Source: Cylindrospermum stagnale PCC 7417
GTDB lineage: Bacteria; Cyanobacteriota; Cyanobacteriia; Cyanobacteriales; Nostocaceae
Reading direction: 5' to 3'
Assembly (NCBI RefSeq): GCF_000317535.1
Contig: NC_019757.1
Coordinates: 2,062,501 to 2,126,500, forward strand
Length of the DNA stretch: 64,000 bases
A model generated the notes under the pieces. It was not told the origin of the DNA, made no database searches, and saw only the letters and a list, made by a program, of their open reading frames with translations. Position numbers and translations under genes: made by a program. Position 1 is the stretch's first letter. Every line of letters begins with the position of its first letter. Of this stretch, positions 36,352 through 45,208 are shown in pieces.

Positions 36352-38466
36352 ATGACCAGCGAAAATTTTGAACTGGCAATTACAGGGGCACATCAGCGAT
36401 TAGAAGACCTTTTGCAGCGTGCAGGACAGGGGCAGGGGCTGTCAGCAGAGCAAAATTCCTCTATGGATTTATTAAAAGAAGCGATCGCCGAAATTTCCAT
36501 CTCTCTCGAAGAAACTCAGGTGTTGGCAGAGGAGCTACAGCAACAAAATCAGGAATTGTTAGCTACCCGCCATCTTGTGGAAGCAGAACGCCAGCGTTAC
36601 CTGGATTTATTTAACTTTGCCCCAGAGGGTTATTTAGTCACCGATGCAGATGGACTCATCCAAGAAGCCAATTATGCGGCGGCGCAATTACTGAGTGTCC
36701 GCCAGTCTTACTTAATCGGCAAGCCCCTTTTTGTTTTTGTGCATCAAACAGAACGCCAGAAATATCGTCAGATTATCCAGCAGTTAAAGGAAAAGGGAAA
36801 TATTGGCCCAGAAGAGTTACAACTATTCCACCATCAGGGGCGGATAGACTTTCCATCTGAACTAAATGCTTTAGCAATCTGGGATCATGAGGGAAAGCCA
36901 AGCACATTACGCTGGCTGTTCAGAGACATTAGCCAACGTCAGCATACACAACAAAAACTCCGCGAACAAGCTGCCCTGCTAGATATCTCAACAGACGCAA
37001 TTTTCGTCAAAGATTTGCACAACCAAATCTTATTTTGGAACAAAGGCGCAGAGCGGATATACGGCTGGCAGAAGCAAGAAGCTGAAGGAAAGAATGCCGG
37101 GAAACTTTTGTCTCAGAAAATTACACCTCAACTAGCAAAGGCTTTAGAAACCGTTGTTGCCGATGGTTTCTGGGAAGGTGAGTTACATAAATTAAAAAAA
37201 AATGGTGATCCAGTGATTATTTCCAGCCGCTGGACACTAATGCTTGACGACAAAGGCTTACCCAAATCAATCCTCACTGTTGACACCGACATCACAGAAA
37301 AAAAACAACTCCAAGCCCAGCTTTTCCGCAGTCAACGCTTAGATAGCCTGGGAACTCTTGCTGGCGGCATCGCTCACGACTTCAACAATATTCTCACCCC
37401 AATCATGACAATCGCCCAACTGCTGCCCCTAAAACATCCCGATCTTGATGAGAGTTCACAGCAGATGCTCAAGATGCTAGAAAGCAATGCTAAACAGGGG
37501 GCGGATTTAGTGCGGCAAATTTTGTCGTTTACCCGTGGTTCCGAAAGTAAGCGGACAATTGTCCAAGCATGGTACTTGATAGAAGACATCAAACAGATAG
37601 TCAAACGCACATTCTCTAAATCCATCGACATCAAAACCGAGATAAATGCCAACCTAGGGAATATTTTTGGAGATAGCACCCAACTACATCAGGTATTGAT
37701 GAACTTAGTAGTTAATGCTCGCGATGCCATACCTAACGGCGGTAACTTGCGGATTTCTGCCAATAAACTGTTTATTGAGCAAAACTATGCTAGAAAGCAC
37801 ATCGGGGCAAAAGTTGGTTTCTATGTGTTGATTACAGTTGCTGATGATGGAGTTGGCATTCGCCCAGATATCATTGATAAAATTTTTGACCCCTTTTTCA
37901 CCACCAAAGAAATTGGCAAAGGTACCGGGCTGGGTTTATCTACGGTGATGGCCATCGTTAAAAGCCACGGCGGTTTTGTTGAAGTCTCCAGTCAGGTAGG
38001 AGTTGGTAGCCAATTTAACGTCTATCTACCAAGTTGCGAGGAAAGTACCTCCCAAATGGTACTTAAGACACAAATGTTGGCAGGACAGGGAGAATTAATT
38101 TTAGTGGTGGATGACGAAGTGTCGATTACTCAGATTATTCAAACTACCTTGGAAATCTATAACTACAAAGTATTGAAAGCCCAGAATGGCATTGAAGCCT
38201 TAGAAGTCTATAACCAGCACAAAGATAAAATTAAGCTAGTGCTCATTGATATGATGATGCCTGCAATGGCTGGGGGAACTGCCATCCGCACCTTGCAAAT
38301 TATCAACCCACAAGTGCAAATTATTGCCATGAGTGGATTAGCTAGCGCTGAAGCGTTAGCACGGACTACGAACATTGGCATTCAAGGGTTTCTACCCAAA
38401 CCCTTCAGTGCCGATCAATTGTTAAAGTCTGTGCAAAAGGTACTCATACCCGCTTCTGAAGCTTAA
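36352..38466 (+). CDS. PAS-PAS hybrid histidine kinase with C-terminal receiver
   Basis: A 704-residue soluble hybrid kinase. A coiled coil (~45-80, EISISLEETQVLAEELQQQN) is followed by PAS1 (YLDLFNFAPEGYLVTDADGL, ~83-195) and PAS2 (~207-320). The HisKA box is GTLAGGIAHDFNNILTPI. The HATPase domain has DATQ-like DSTQLHQVLMNLVVNARDAI and TTKEIGKGTGLGLSTVMAIV. A receiver with acceptor Asp in LVLIDMMMPAMAGG (~575-700) closes it. No membrane segment is seen. It is third in the CheB-CheR-kinase cassette and closely resembles both ends of the 1563-residue kinase at 48305. Confidence 0.95.
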   Translation: MTSENFELAITGAHQRLEDLLQRAGQGQGLSAEQNSSMDLLKEAIAEISISLEETQVLAEELQQQNQELLATRHLVEAERQRYLDLFNFAPEGYLVTDADGLIQEANYAAAQLLSVRQSYLIGKPLFVFVHQTERQKYRQIIQQLKEKGNIGPEELQLFHHQGRIDFPSELNALAIWDHEGKPSTLRWLFRDISQRQHTQQKLREQAALLDISTDAIFVKDLHNQILFWNKGAERIYGWQKQEAEGKNAGKLLSQKITPQLAKALETVVADGFWEGELHKLKKNGDPVIISSRWTLMLDDKGLPKSILTVDTDITEKKQLQAQLFRSQRLDSLGTLAGGIAHDFNNILTPIMTIAQLLPLKHPDLDESSQQMLKMLESNAKQGADLVRQILSFTRGSESKRTIVQAWYLIEDIKQIVKRTFSKSIDIKTEINANLGNIFGDSTQLHQVLMNLVVNARDAIPNGGNLRISANKLFIEQNYARKHIGAKVGFYVLITVADDGVGIRPDIIDKIFDPFFTTKEIGKGTGLGLSTVMAIVKSHGGFVEVSSQVGVGSQFNVYLPSCEESTSQMVLKTQMLAGQGELILVVDDEVSITQIIQTTLEIYNYKVLKAQNGIEALEVYNQHKDKIKLVLIDMMMPAMAGGTAIRTLQIINPQVQIIAMSGLASAEALARTTNIGIQGFLPKPFSADQLLKSVQKVLIPASEA

Positions 38467-38558
38467 TGTATCAGAAGAATTATCTCTGAAGGTTCATCCC
38501 AATAGGAATTTGGATGACTTATTCTGGCAAGGTGCCTGCTAGAAAAGATTAATAACAA

Positions 38559-38873
38559 ATGTTCATAACCAAAAGTGCGAATACCGAATCTGGGCGTAGT
38601 GACTTCGCCTCAACTCCATCAGATTTAGTTAAAGAACTAACCGACGCCACAGCAGAACAACTCTCTGGTGGAGCTATCAGCACTCCTGATACTAAAGGCG
38701 GGAATAGCGGCAAAACTCCAGCGACTCTAGGCAATAGCGGACTTAATCTGATCCTCCCGCCAACTCCTCCTGTCGCCGCTACCCTACCAACCCCCAAATT
38801 AGCGCGTCTAGGGCCTCTCTCCTTAGCTAACAAGACGAATGAGAAAGAAGATACACCACCTCCTCAACCTTAG
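38559..38873 (+). CDS. Small protein with double-glycine leader-like N-terminus
   Basis: A 104-residue protein not recognised as a named family. Residues 21-38 (SDLVKELTDATAEQLSGG) look like a bacteriocin-type leader: an amphipathic helix ending in GG, as cut by peptidase-containing ABC exporters. The putative 66-residue core is rich in Gly, Pro, Thr, Ser and Leu (GNSGLNLILPPTPPVAATLP) and has no cysteine. ATG at 38559; no strong ribosome site. There is no adjacent exporter or modification enzyme, except possibly the PLP enzyme on the other strand. It could be a precursor peptide, or just a small disordered protein. Confidence 0.55.
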   Translation: MFITKSANTESGRSDFASTPSDLVKELTDATAEQLSGGAISTPDTKGGNSGKTPATLGNSGLNLILPPTPPVAATLPTPKLARLGPLSLANKTNEKEDTPPPQP

Positions 38874-38920
38874 CTAAATAATTTTCTGTGCTAGTACAAC
38901 TCGGCGAAAATAACTTCCGT

Positions 38921-38959
38921 TACCAATTACCAATTACCAATTACCCATTACCAATTACC
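38921..38959. repeat. Heptanucleotide tandem repeat (attacca)
   Basis: About five units of taccaat with one substitution fill the gap just before the stop codon of the PLP-enzyme gene. This is a short tandemly repeated repetitive sequence of the type common in Nostoc intergenic DNA. Confidence 0.75.
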
Positions 38960-40191
38960 TAAAATATCTGCTCAAAAGCGGCAATCAGACGGTCAACTTC
39001 CTCAAGTGTGTTGTAATGCACCATACTCACCCGCACTATGCCACCTTGGGACGCTAACCCCAAATATTCAATTAGTCGTTTAGCATAAAAATCCCCGTAA
39101 CGAATACCAATATAATGTGGGTCAACTTTTGGCGGAATGGTCGAGCTATGAATTCCATCTACCACAAAAGAGATAGTGGGAACACGAGATTGAGAGTTAG
39201 CCTGTGTTTGACCAATCACGCGTACACCAGACTTGCTGTTGAGGTAGTTCAGCAAGCGTGAGCCAATTTTTTCTTCATGGCTGCTGATTAAGTCAAATAT
39301 CTGCCCCATTTGCGATCGTAAATCAGGTGCTGTTTCATTACCGTAATGCAGTTGTGCTAATTCACTCAGGTAATCACATAAGCCCAACATGCCATAACTC
39401 AACTCAAAATTAACATTGCCTAACTGATATTTATAAGGAATATTTGTCTGATCAATAAAATAATGATTCAATCCAGGCATTGTTAATAAATGCTCTTGCT
39501 TACCATAGAGTAAAGCATAATGTGGTCCATAGACTTTATAGAAACTCAAAACATAGAAATCCACATCTAAATCTTGGACATCAATTAATCTATGTGGGGC
39601 ATAAGCAACACCATCTACACAAATCATCGCCTCCCGCTGATGCACAAAGGCAGCAATCTCTTTAATGGGGTTGATGGTGCCGAGAATATTAGATGCGTGA
39701 GTCAAGGCTACCAGTTTTGTACGCTGACTCATTAATAATTCTAAATCTTCTAAATGTAGTTCTAAAGTATCTGGGCGAACTTGCCAAAATTTTATTTTTA
39801 TTCCTTTTTGCTCTAAAGCAACCCAAGCGCCAATATTTGCTTCATGGTCACAATTAGTGACAATAATCTCATCGCCTGGTTTTAAGGTTTTAGACAAACA
39901 AAGGGCAAGGACTTTTAACATCATTGTTGTCGATGGACCCATCACCACTTCTTGAGGAGAATCAGCATTAATTAAAGTAGCCATTCCCCTAGCTGCCAAG
40001 TCCACCCGTTCTCTAGCCAGTTGAGAGATACCATAAGAAGCCCCCGGCTGGACATCAGAAGTTAGGAGAAACTCACTAATTTTATCTACGACTTTTTTTA
40101 GGGATTGTGAGCCGCCAGCATTATCAAAAAAAGTCCATTCACCAGTTAAAGCGGGAAAATATGGGCGAACTTTGTCAAGATTTAGAAACAT
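38959..40191 (-). CDS. Cysteine-desulfurase-like PLP enzyme (VC1184 subfamily)
   Basis: A 410-residue class V aminotransferase-fold protein. FFDNAGGSQSLKKVVDKISE is the N-terminal signature of the VC1184-like (TIGR01976-type) subfamily. The PLP-lysine lies in DFYVLSFYKVYGPHYALLYG (~K216-219), and CVDGVAYAPHRLIDVQDLD supplies the pyridine-N Asp. The C-terminal part has RYGDFYAKRLIEYLG and VRVSMVHYNTLEEVDRLI. An obvious desulfurase active-site cysteine loop is not seen, so the reaction may be another lyase or epimerase type. It is convergent with the GG-leader gene, and the stop lies in the heptamer repeat. Confidence 0.9.
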   Translation of the reverse strand: MFLNLDKVRPYFPALTGEWTFFDNAGGSQSLKKVVDKISEFLLTSDVQPGASYGISQLARERVDLAARGMATLINADSPQEVVMGPSTTMMLKVLALCLSKTLKPGDEIIVTNCDHEANIGAWVALEQKGIKIKFWQVRPDTLELHLEDLELLMSQRTKLVALTHASNILGTINPIKEIAAFVHQREAMICVDGVAYAPHRLIDVQDLDVDFYVLSFYKVYGPHYALLYGKQEHLLTMPGLNHYFIDQTNIPYKYQLGNVNFELSYGMLGLCDYLSELAQLHYGNETAPDLRSQMGQIFDLISSHEEKIGSRLLNYLNSKSGVRVIGQTQANSQSRVPTISFVVDGIHSSTIPPKVDPHYIGIRYGDFYAKRLIEYLGLASQGGIVRVSMVHYNTLEEVDRLIAAFEQIF

Positions 40192-40512
40192 AAAATAACT
40201 CCTCTGGATAATTGGGATGAACTAAGAAGCAGTAAATTTTTTATCCTTCTCCCTAGCTTACCTTTTAGCAAGCCTAAAGTGAGGGTAACCACATCCAGTT
40301 TTGTTGACAACTGGTGACGTCAGCCTACTAATTCTGCAAGAATACCTCTAGAGGGGGTATACTTATGGTCTCAAAAAATGCGTCTGGCTCCAGCAAGTAT
40401 TAATATTTTTATTCTTCACAAATTTCGCCAATTTTTTGATAAGTTTAAAGTGGAGGCAAAGAAGTTATTGCCTGGAATCTTAATTCCTTGATCAAAGACG
40501 AAGGAACGAGCT
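40192..40512. other. Divergent intergenic region
   Basis: A 321-bp gap between the PLP enzyme (minus) and DUF4327 (plus) genes. Hairpins are seen at about 40291-40310 (ccagtt/aactgg) and 40455-40474 (aggcaa/ttgcct). A TATACT word at ~40357 could be a -10 box, but no good -35 accompanies it. The last bases, GAAGGAACGAGCT, give DUF4327 a ribosome site. Confidence 0.45.
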
Positions 40513-40734
40513 ATGGATACTGCGATTAAATACGACATTGAAGTTATTAAGGAAGAAGCACTACAACTGGTAAAAAAGGGACTTGTTAACCGTCAACAGC
40601 CAATTTATGCCATTTGTAGATATATTCCTGACCGGGAATGGGCTTATTTTGAGCATGAGCTAGAAAAGAACGAATATTTGCTCAGAGATAGGATTATCGA
40701 CCTCATCGGCCGTGAAGACTGGGAAGAAGATTAA
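40513..40734 (+). CDS. DUF4327 family protein
   Basis: A 73-residue acidic protein of the cyanobacterium-specific DUF4327 family. The diagnostic blocks are YDIEVIKEEALQLVKKGLVN, RQQPIYAICRYIPDREW and ELEKNEYLLRDRIIDLIGRE. Function is unknown. It is full length and preceded by AAGGA. A strong bidirectional terminator-like hairpin lies about 80 bases downstream, so it is probably monocistronic. Confidence 0.9.
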   Translation: MDTAIKYDIEVIKEEALQLVKKGLVNRQQPIYAICRYIPDREWAYFEHELEKNEYLLRDRIIDLIGREDWEED

Positions 40735-40811
40735 AGCTGCACTGACAAATCGCCACTTTCTTCGCAGCAACCCAAATCAATTCAAAATTCACCACTAATA
40801 TCTGAAAATAT

Positions 40812-40839
40812 AAATCCCCCGAAGGACTTCGGGGGATTT
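40812..40839. terminator. Strong hairpin terminator after DUF4327
   Basis: A perfect 12-bp stem (aaatcccccgaa/ttcgggggattt) with a 4-base loop. The A-rich left and T-rich right flanks let it work in both orientations. Confidence 0.75.
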
Positions 40840-40890
40840 AAGTCTCTAGATTAGCTTCTGGCTGTAGATTGGGGTTTGATTAAAGTTATC

Positions 40891-41025
40891 CTTTCATTGG
40901 TCAGCCTGATCCAAAATCTAGTCGTTAGATGCATAGACTCGGCGCTTGTTGGCGGCATAACCCCATATCTTGGGTGAAAACGAGATGGTGAAAGCAGCCA
41001 ACAAGCGTTGGCTTACCAATGAAAG
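40891..41025. ncRNA. Large nested inverted repeat, candidate structured RNA or MITE
   Basis: Outer arms of 16 bases (40891-40906 and 41010-41025) match at 15 of 16. Middle arms of 11 bases (40943-40953 and 40997-41007) match perfectly. An inner hairpin ccca/tggg caps it around 40962-40974. The result is one long, interrupted rod of about 135 bases with asymmetric bulges. No protein family is recognised in any frame. It could be a regulatory RNA (a 6S-like rod is one option), or a palindromic mobile repeat. Strand is undetermined because the structure is symmetrical. Confidence 0.45.
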
Positions 41026-41217
41026 TCCAGGTTTTTCCCAAGGGAAAATTCCTTGTTTTTCAATTGTTAGCTAAGTTATGGCTATGGCAGGTAGTAGCCC
41101 ACTAATGGGCATAAGAATTTTTATGCCCTTGCAAGAGAAATTAAATATGTTATGAATAGCTATCATTCCACCAGTTAATTTTTAATCTTATACGGTCAGT
41201 AACCCATCGCTACTTAC

Positions 41218-41415
41218 TTAAGTAATCAGGATTTTTACTATGTTCTTTTTACTGGAATTTTTAGGCATCTTCTCTAAGATAGCCGCTGATAAAGAACTAG
41301 AACTATTACCTAAGAATACAGGCATTTCTTGCCAGCAACTACGACAAAACCAGTAAGTTCCAGAAGTACGTATATGTTGTAAGAGCACCGTAGAGCAGCA
41401 AGGACAGTAATTCAT
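41218..41415 (-). CDS. Small zinc-ribbon-like cyanobacterial protein
   Basis: A 65-residue protein. It opens MNYCPCCSTVLLQHIRTSGT and YWFCRSCWQEMPVF, giving two CxxC pairs that would bind one zinc. The opening resembles small proteins I recall from Nostoc genomes. The C-terminal half is Ser/Lys-rich and unconserved-looking. Function is unknown. It is divergent from ppsA, with a 424-bp gap between. Confidence 0.7.
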   Translation of the reverse strand: MNYCPCCSTVLLQHIRTSGTYWFCRSCWQEMPVFLGNSSSSLSAAILEKMPKNSSKKNIVKILIT

Positions 41416-41639
41416 ATTTTTGTAAATCCTGTTAATAAATTTGTTATTGCTAATTAGGGCAGCCTGTTGACAACCCCAGGGGAACTAAAAACAATTGGCT
41501 TACTTATATTTTGACTTTAATTTATAAATATGAGGAACTTGTGAGGAAACTTAAAATACTAATGTGATTAATTAATATATATATATTTATCCTTAATATT
41601 TATACATACTTGCCAACCGATGACATGGAAGTTAATGGA

Positions 41640-41693
41640 AGCTGTAACTTCACCATTTCCGGCTAATTAAAGCTATAACTTCACAATTTCCGG
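41640..41693 (+). promoter_or_regulatory. 23-bp direct repeat upstream of ppsA
   Basis: Two copies of agctNtaacttcacNatttccgg (41640-41662 and 41671-41693) start 31 bp apart, close to three DNA turns, so a protein could contact both on one face. They lie 147-200 bases before ppsA in the 41416-41839 intergenic gap, which otherwise is AT-rich and empty. Confidence 0.45.
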
Positions 41694-41839
41694 AAATTTT
41701 CTGCTTGTAAATAGCTGTAAGAAATATATCCTCACAAGATCCTCAAACTATTGGACTATAAACATAACCGTGCGGATGAGGAGCAGATCAATTTAGTACA
41801 CGCTGCTTAAATATCTGTTGGAGTAAGGGAATCTAAAAT

Positions 41840-44284
41840 ATGTTAGAAACATTACTTAATCAAGAAAGCGATCGCCCAGTGCCAAGAGAACAGGCCCTAG
41901 TGTTACCTTTTGGTACAGTTGGGATCGCAGATATTTCCCTGGTTGGTGGTAAAAACGCTTCGTTGGGGGAGATGATTCAGCAACTTAGACCGAAAGGGGT
42001 GAAAGTTCCCACAGGGTTTGCTACCACTGCTTATGCTTATCGCTACTTTATCTCTAAGGCAGGTTTGGAAGCCAAGCTGAAAAAGATTTTTGCAGATTTA
42101 GATGTGGAGGATGTCAACAATCTGCGGCAGCGTGGTAAAAAAGCCAGATATTTGATGCTAGAAACGCCATTTCCTCAAGAATTGCAGCAAGCGATCGCAC
42201 AATCTTACCAAGTTCTCTGCCAAGACTATGGTGTTGATACCGATGTTGCCGTTCGTTCTAGCGCCACCGCTGAAGACTTACCCGATGCTAGCTTTGCCGG
42301 ACAGCAAGAAACCTATTTAAACGTCCACGGTATTAAATCTTTACTAGAATCTTGCCACAAGTGCTTTGCCTCAATTTTTACCGACCGTGCCATTTCCTAC
42401 CGTCAACATAAAGGCTTCGACCACTTCAACATTGCCCTCTCGGTAGGGGTGCAAAAAATGGTACGTTCTGACCTGGCCGCTTCTGGCGTGATGTTCTCTA
42501 TTGACACAGAAACAGGTTTTAAAGATGCAGCACTGATTACTGCTGCCTACGGACTGGGTGAAACCGTAGTCCAAGGAGCAGTTAACCCAGATGAATATTT
42601 AGTATTTAAGCCTACCCTCAAGCAGGGATATCGCCCAATTATCAAAAAGAGCCTGGGTAGTAAAGAAATTAAGATGGTCTATGACTTGGGGGGGATGAAA
42701 CTAACCAAAAACATCACCGTTCCCCATTCTGAACGCAGCCAATATGCCCTGAATGATCAAGAAATTTTACAACTGGCGCAATGGGCTTGTGTGATTGAAG
42801 AGCACTATACCCAAGTGCATGGGATTGATAGCCCGATGGATATTGAATGGGCAAAAGACGGTTTAACCAATGAATTGTTTATCGTTCAAGCTCGTCCGGA
42901 AACGGTACAGTCCCAGAAGGTAAAAAATGTCCTCAGCAATTATCATCTCCAAGAAAAAAGTCAAGTGCTGCTTACGGGCCGTAGTGTCGGGGAAATGATC
43001 GGCCAAGGTAAAGCCAGAGTTATTCTCGATGTGCCGCAAATTCACCAGTTTCAAGCAGGAGAAGTACTGGTGACAAACCGCACTGATCCCGACTGGGAAC
43101 CGATTATGAAACGTGCCAGTGCGATCGTTACCAACTCTGGCGGCAGAACCTGTCACGCGGCAATTATTGCTAGAGAGATGGGAATTCCGGCAATAGTTGG
43201 CTGTGGTAATGCCACCGCTGTGTTGACAACTGGGCAAGAAATTACTGTTAGTTGTGCTGAAGGCGAAACAGGCAAAGTTTACCAAGGTTTATTGCCTTAT
43301 GAAGTCCAACAAATACCACTAGAAAACTTGCCCCGCACCCACACCAAAATCATGATGAATGTGGGCAATCCAGAAGAAGCATTTGGTTTAACAGCTATTC
43401 CTAACGATGGGGTGGGATTAGCGCGAATGGAATTTATTATTGCTAATCACATCAAAGTCCACCCGCTAGCATTGCTGCACTTTGATCAGTTAGAAGATGA
43501 ACTTGCTAGATATAAAATTGCTGAGTTAACTACTCAATATGAAAATAAAGCAGAATTCTTTGTCGATAGACTAGCGCAAGGGATTGGGACGATCGCTGCG
43601 GCTTTTTACCCCAAACCAGTCATAGTCAGGCTTTCCGACTTTAAGAGCAACGAATACGCCAACCTTTTGGGAGGTAAACAATTTGAACCCAAAGAAGAAA
43701 ACCCGATGCTTGGCTGGCGTGGTGCTTCTCGCTATTACGATGAGCGCTATCGCGAGGGTTTTGCCTTAGAGTGTCAGGCGATGAAGCGGGTAAGGGATGA
43801 GATGGGTTTAACCAATATGATTTTAATGGTACCTTTCTGTCGTACTCCTGAAGAAGGACAGCGGGTGCTGGCAGAAATGGCAAAGCATGGCTTGGTACGG
43901 CAAGAAAACGGCTTGCAAGTCTATGTGATGTGTGAGTTACCCAGTAACGTGATGCTAGCAGATGAATTTTGTCAAGTATTTGATGGCTTCTCTATTGGTT
44001 CCAATGACTTGACACAATTAACTTTGGGACTAGATCGGGATTCAGGTTTAGTGGCCCATCTGTTTGACGAACGCAATGCAGCGGTGAAGCGAATGATTGC
44101 AAATGCGATCGCCACTGTTAAACAGCATGGACGCAAAATCGGTATTTGTGGCCAAGCACCCAGTGATTACCCAGAATTTGCCCGCTTTTTAGTAGAACAG
44201 GGGATTGACTCGATCAGCCTCAACCCTGACTCAGTACTCAAAACCCTACTAGAAATCGCCGCTGCTGAAGCAAATAATCATTAG
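41840..44284 (+). CDS. ppsA: Phosphoenolpyruvate synthase
   Basis: An 814-residue enzyme making PEP from pyruvate and ATP. The N-terminal nucleotide-binding domain has LVGGKNASLGEMIQQL and VAVRSSATAEDLPDASFAGQ (~137-156). The swivelling phosphohistidine domain has SGGRTCHAAIIAREMGIPAI with the catalytic His (~436). The C-terminal PEP/pyruvate barrel includes RLSDFKSNEYANLLGG and GSNDLTQLTLGLDRD, plus the GICGQAPSDYPE region with the proton-donor Cys. Full length. A universal stress gene follows after a palindrome, suggesting a link with energy limitation or low-carbon stress. Confidence 0.96.
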   Translation: MLETLLNQESDRPVPREQALVLPFGTVGIADISLVGGKNASLGEMIQQLRPKGVKVPTGFATTAYAYRYFISKAGLEAKLKKIFADLDVEDVNNLRQRGKKARYLMLETPFPQELQQAIAQSYQVLCQDYGVDTDVAVRSSATAEDLPDASFAGQQETYLNVHGIKSLLESCHKCFASIFTDRAISYRQHKGFDHFNIALSVGVQKMVRSDLAASGVMFSIDTETGFKDAALITAAYGLGETVVQGAVNPDEYLVFKPTLKQGYRPIIKKSLGSKEIKMVYDLGGMKLTKNITVPHSERSQYALNDQEILQLAQWACVIEEHYTQVHGIDSPMDIEWAKDGLTNELFIVQARPETVQSQKVKNVLSNYHLQEKSQVLLTGRSVGEMIGQGKARVILDVPQIHQFQAGEVLVTNRTDPDWEPIMKRASAIVTNSGGRTCHAAIIAREMGIPAIVGCGNATAVLTTGQEITVSCAEGETGKVYQGLLPYEVQQIPLENLPRTHTKIMMNVGNPEEAFGLTAIPNDGVGLARMEFIIANHIKVHPLALLHFDQLEDELARYKIAELTTQYENKAEFFVDRLAQGIGTIAAAFYPKPVIVRLSDFKSNEYANLLGGKQFEPKEENPMLGWRGASRYYDERYREGFALECQAMKRVRDEMGLTNMILMVPFCRTPEEGQRVLAEMAKHGLVRQENGLQVYVMCELPSNVMLADEFCQVFDGFSIGSNDLTQLTLGLDRDSGLVAHLFDERNAAVKRMIANAIATVKQHGRKIGICGQAPSDYPEFARFLVEQGIDSISLNPDSVLKTLLEIAAAEANNH

Positions 44285-44303
44285 ATATCTGGAGAAAAAT
44301 AAT

Positions 44304-44331
44304 GTAGAGATGTTGCATGCAACGTCTCTAC
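44304..44331. repeat. 28-bp palindrome after ppsA
   Basis: Arms gtagagatgttgca and tgcaacgtctctac pair over 14 bp with one G-U. It resembles a palindrome seen in many Nostoc intergenic regions. It may terminate or stabilise the ppsA transcript before the stress-protein gene. Confidence 0.7.
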
Positions 44332-44400
44332 AAGCTTCCTGCTAATGACTTATAACTGATGAATTTTAACTAACCACATTTAAATTAAGACTTCTTCAAA

Positions 44401-44910
44401 ATGTTACAAAAACTTTTAGTAGTGATTAATGATAATACAATTGACTCGCATATTTTTGAGCAAGCTTTATCTTTAGCAACAGCCAATAATGCCCAATTGA
44501 TTTTATTGCAAGTTCTCTCACCTTTTGATAAACGCTACAGAAACCCTCCAAAGCTACAAAAAGAGGATATCTACGCAATTCCCCAAACGAGAGATTTAGA
44601 CTACTTTTTAGGATACTGGGACTCTCTAAAACAAAAGGGAATTGAATTACTCACATCACTCACTAACCAGGCAATCGCCGCAGGTGTCAAGGCTGAATTT
44701 ACTCAAGAAATCGGCGATTTCTGCCCTCAAGTATGTGAGGTAGCTGAAACGTGGAAAGCTGACTTAATTATTATCGGTCGTCATGGTCTGAGTGGACTAA
44801 GTCCGTTTTTGTTGGGTAGCGTCAGCAATTACCTACTCCGTCACACAACTTGCTCAGTGCTGACAGTTCAAGATGCAACGCCTCAAGTACCTTCAGTAGC
44901 CCTAGTTTAG
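44401..44910 (+). CDS. Universal stress protein (UspA family)
   Basis: A 169-residue single USP domain. The first strand is KLLVVINDNTIDSHIFEQAL, and the ATP-binding signature is IIGRHGLSGLSPFLLGSVSN (G-2X-G-9X-G-S/T pattern), followed by the strand CSVLTVQ. ATP-binding USPs modulate survival under starvation or stress through partner proteins. Placement 117 bases after ppsA on the same strand suggests coregulation. The start at ATG 44401 fits the family's first strand. Confidence 0.93.
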   Translation: MLQKLLVVINDNTIDSHIFEQALSLATANNAQLILLQVLSPFDKRYRNPPKLQKEDIYAIPQTRDLDYFLGYWDSLKQKGIELLTSLTNQAIAAGVKAEFTQEIGDFCPQVCEVAETWKADLIIIGRHGLSGLSPFLLGSVSNYLLRHTTCSVLTVQDATPQVPSVALV

Positions 44911-44965
44911 TGAGTTATTCTCTTTTCGTTCGATATCGGCGCGATCGCTATTTCCCGGTTAAAGT

Positions 44966-45208
44966 CTATTGACCAAGAATTGTCTGTAGAAGATTCTGTA
45001 GAACTTGACTGTCTAATTCCTGAAGTTGACCAAGTTTCCTGATTACCAGACTTTTCTCAACTGTAGTTAAAGCTGGCTTAATGATTGAAGGTTTCACCAG
45101 TCCAGCCGCTTGCTACTCTGTAATTGTCATTTCACCAAATGCACTGGCTGGATTAGATTGACTGGTAACAGCTATGCATTCAACAATTGATATAGCTAAT
45201 TCGTGCAT
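44966..45208 (-). pseudogene. PemK/MazF-type toxin remnant with amber codon
   Basis: One minus-strand frame reads SQSNPASAFGEMTITE, then TAG (45113-45115), then QAAGLVKPSIIKPALTTVEK SLVIRKLGQL to a stop at 44966. The downstream part matches the C-terminal half of PemK/MazF-type toxins, where the stop position normally holds the Trp of a (E/D)WQxAGL motif; TGG to TAG explains it. The N-terminal half of the toxin is gone, and the preceding MHELAISIVE sequence is not recognised. No antitoxin gene is adjacent. Confidence 0.6.

Noticed and set aside
40891-41025. Coding potential within the nested inverted repeat
   Set aside because: Short frames on both strands contain no recognised family and no start signals. 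The symmetry itself is the stronger signal.
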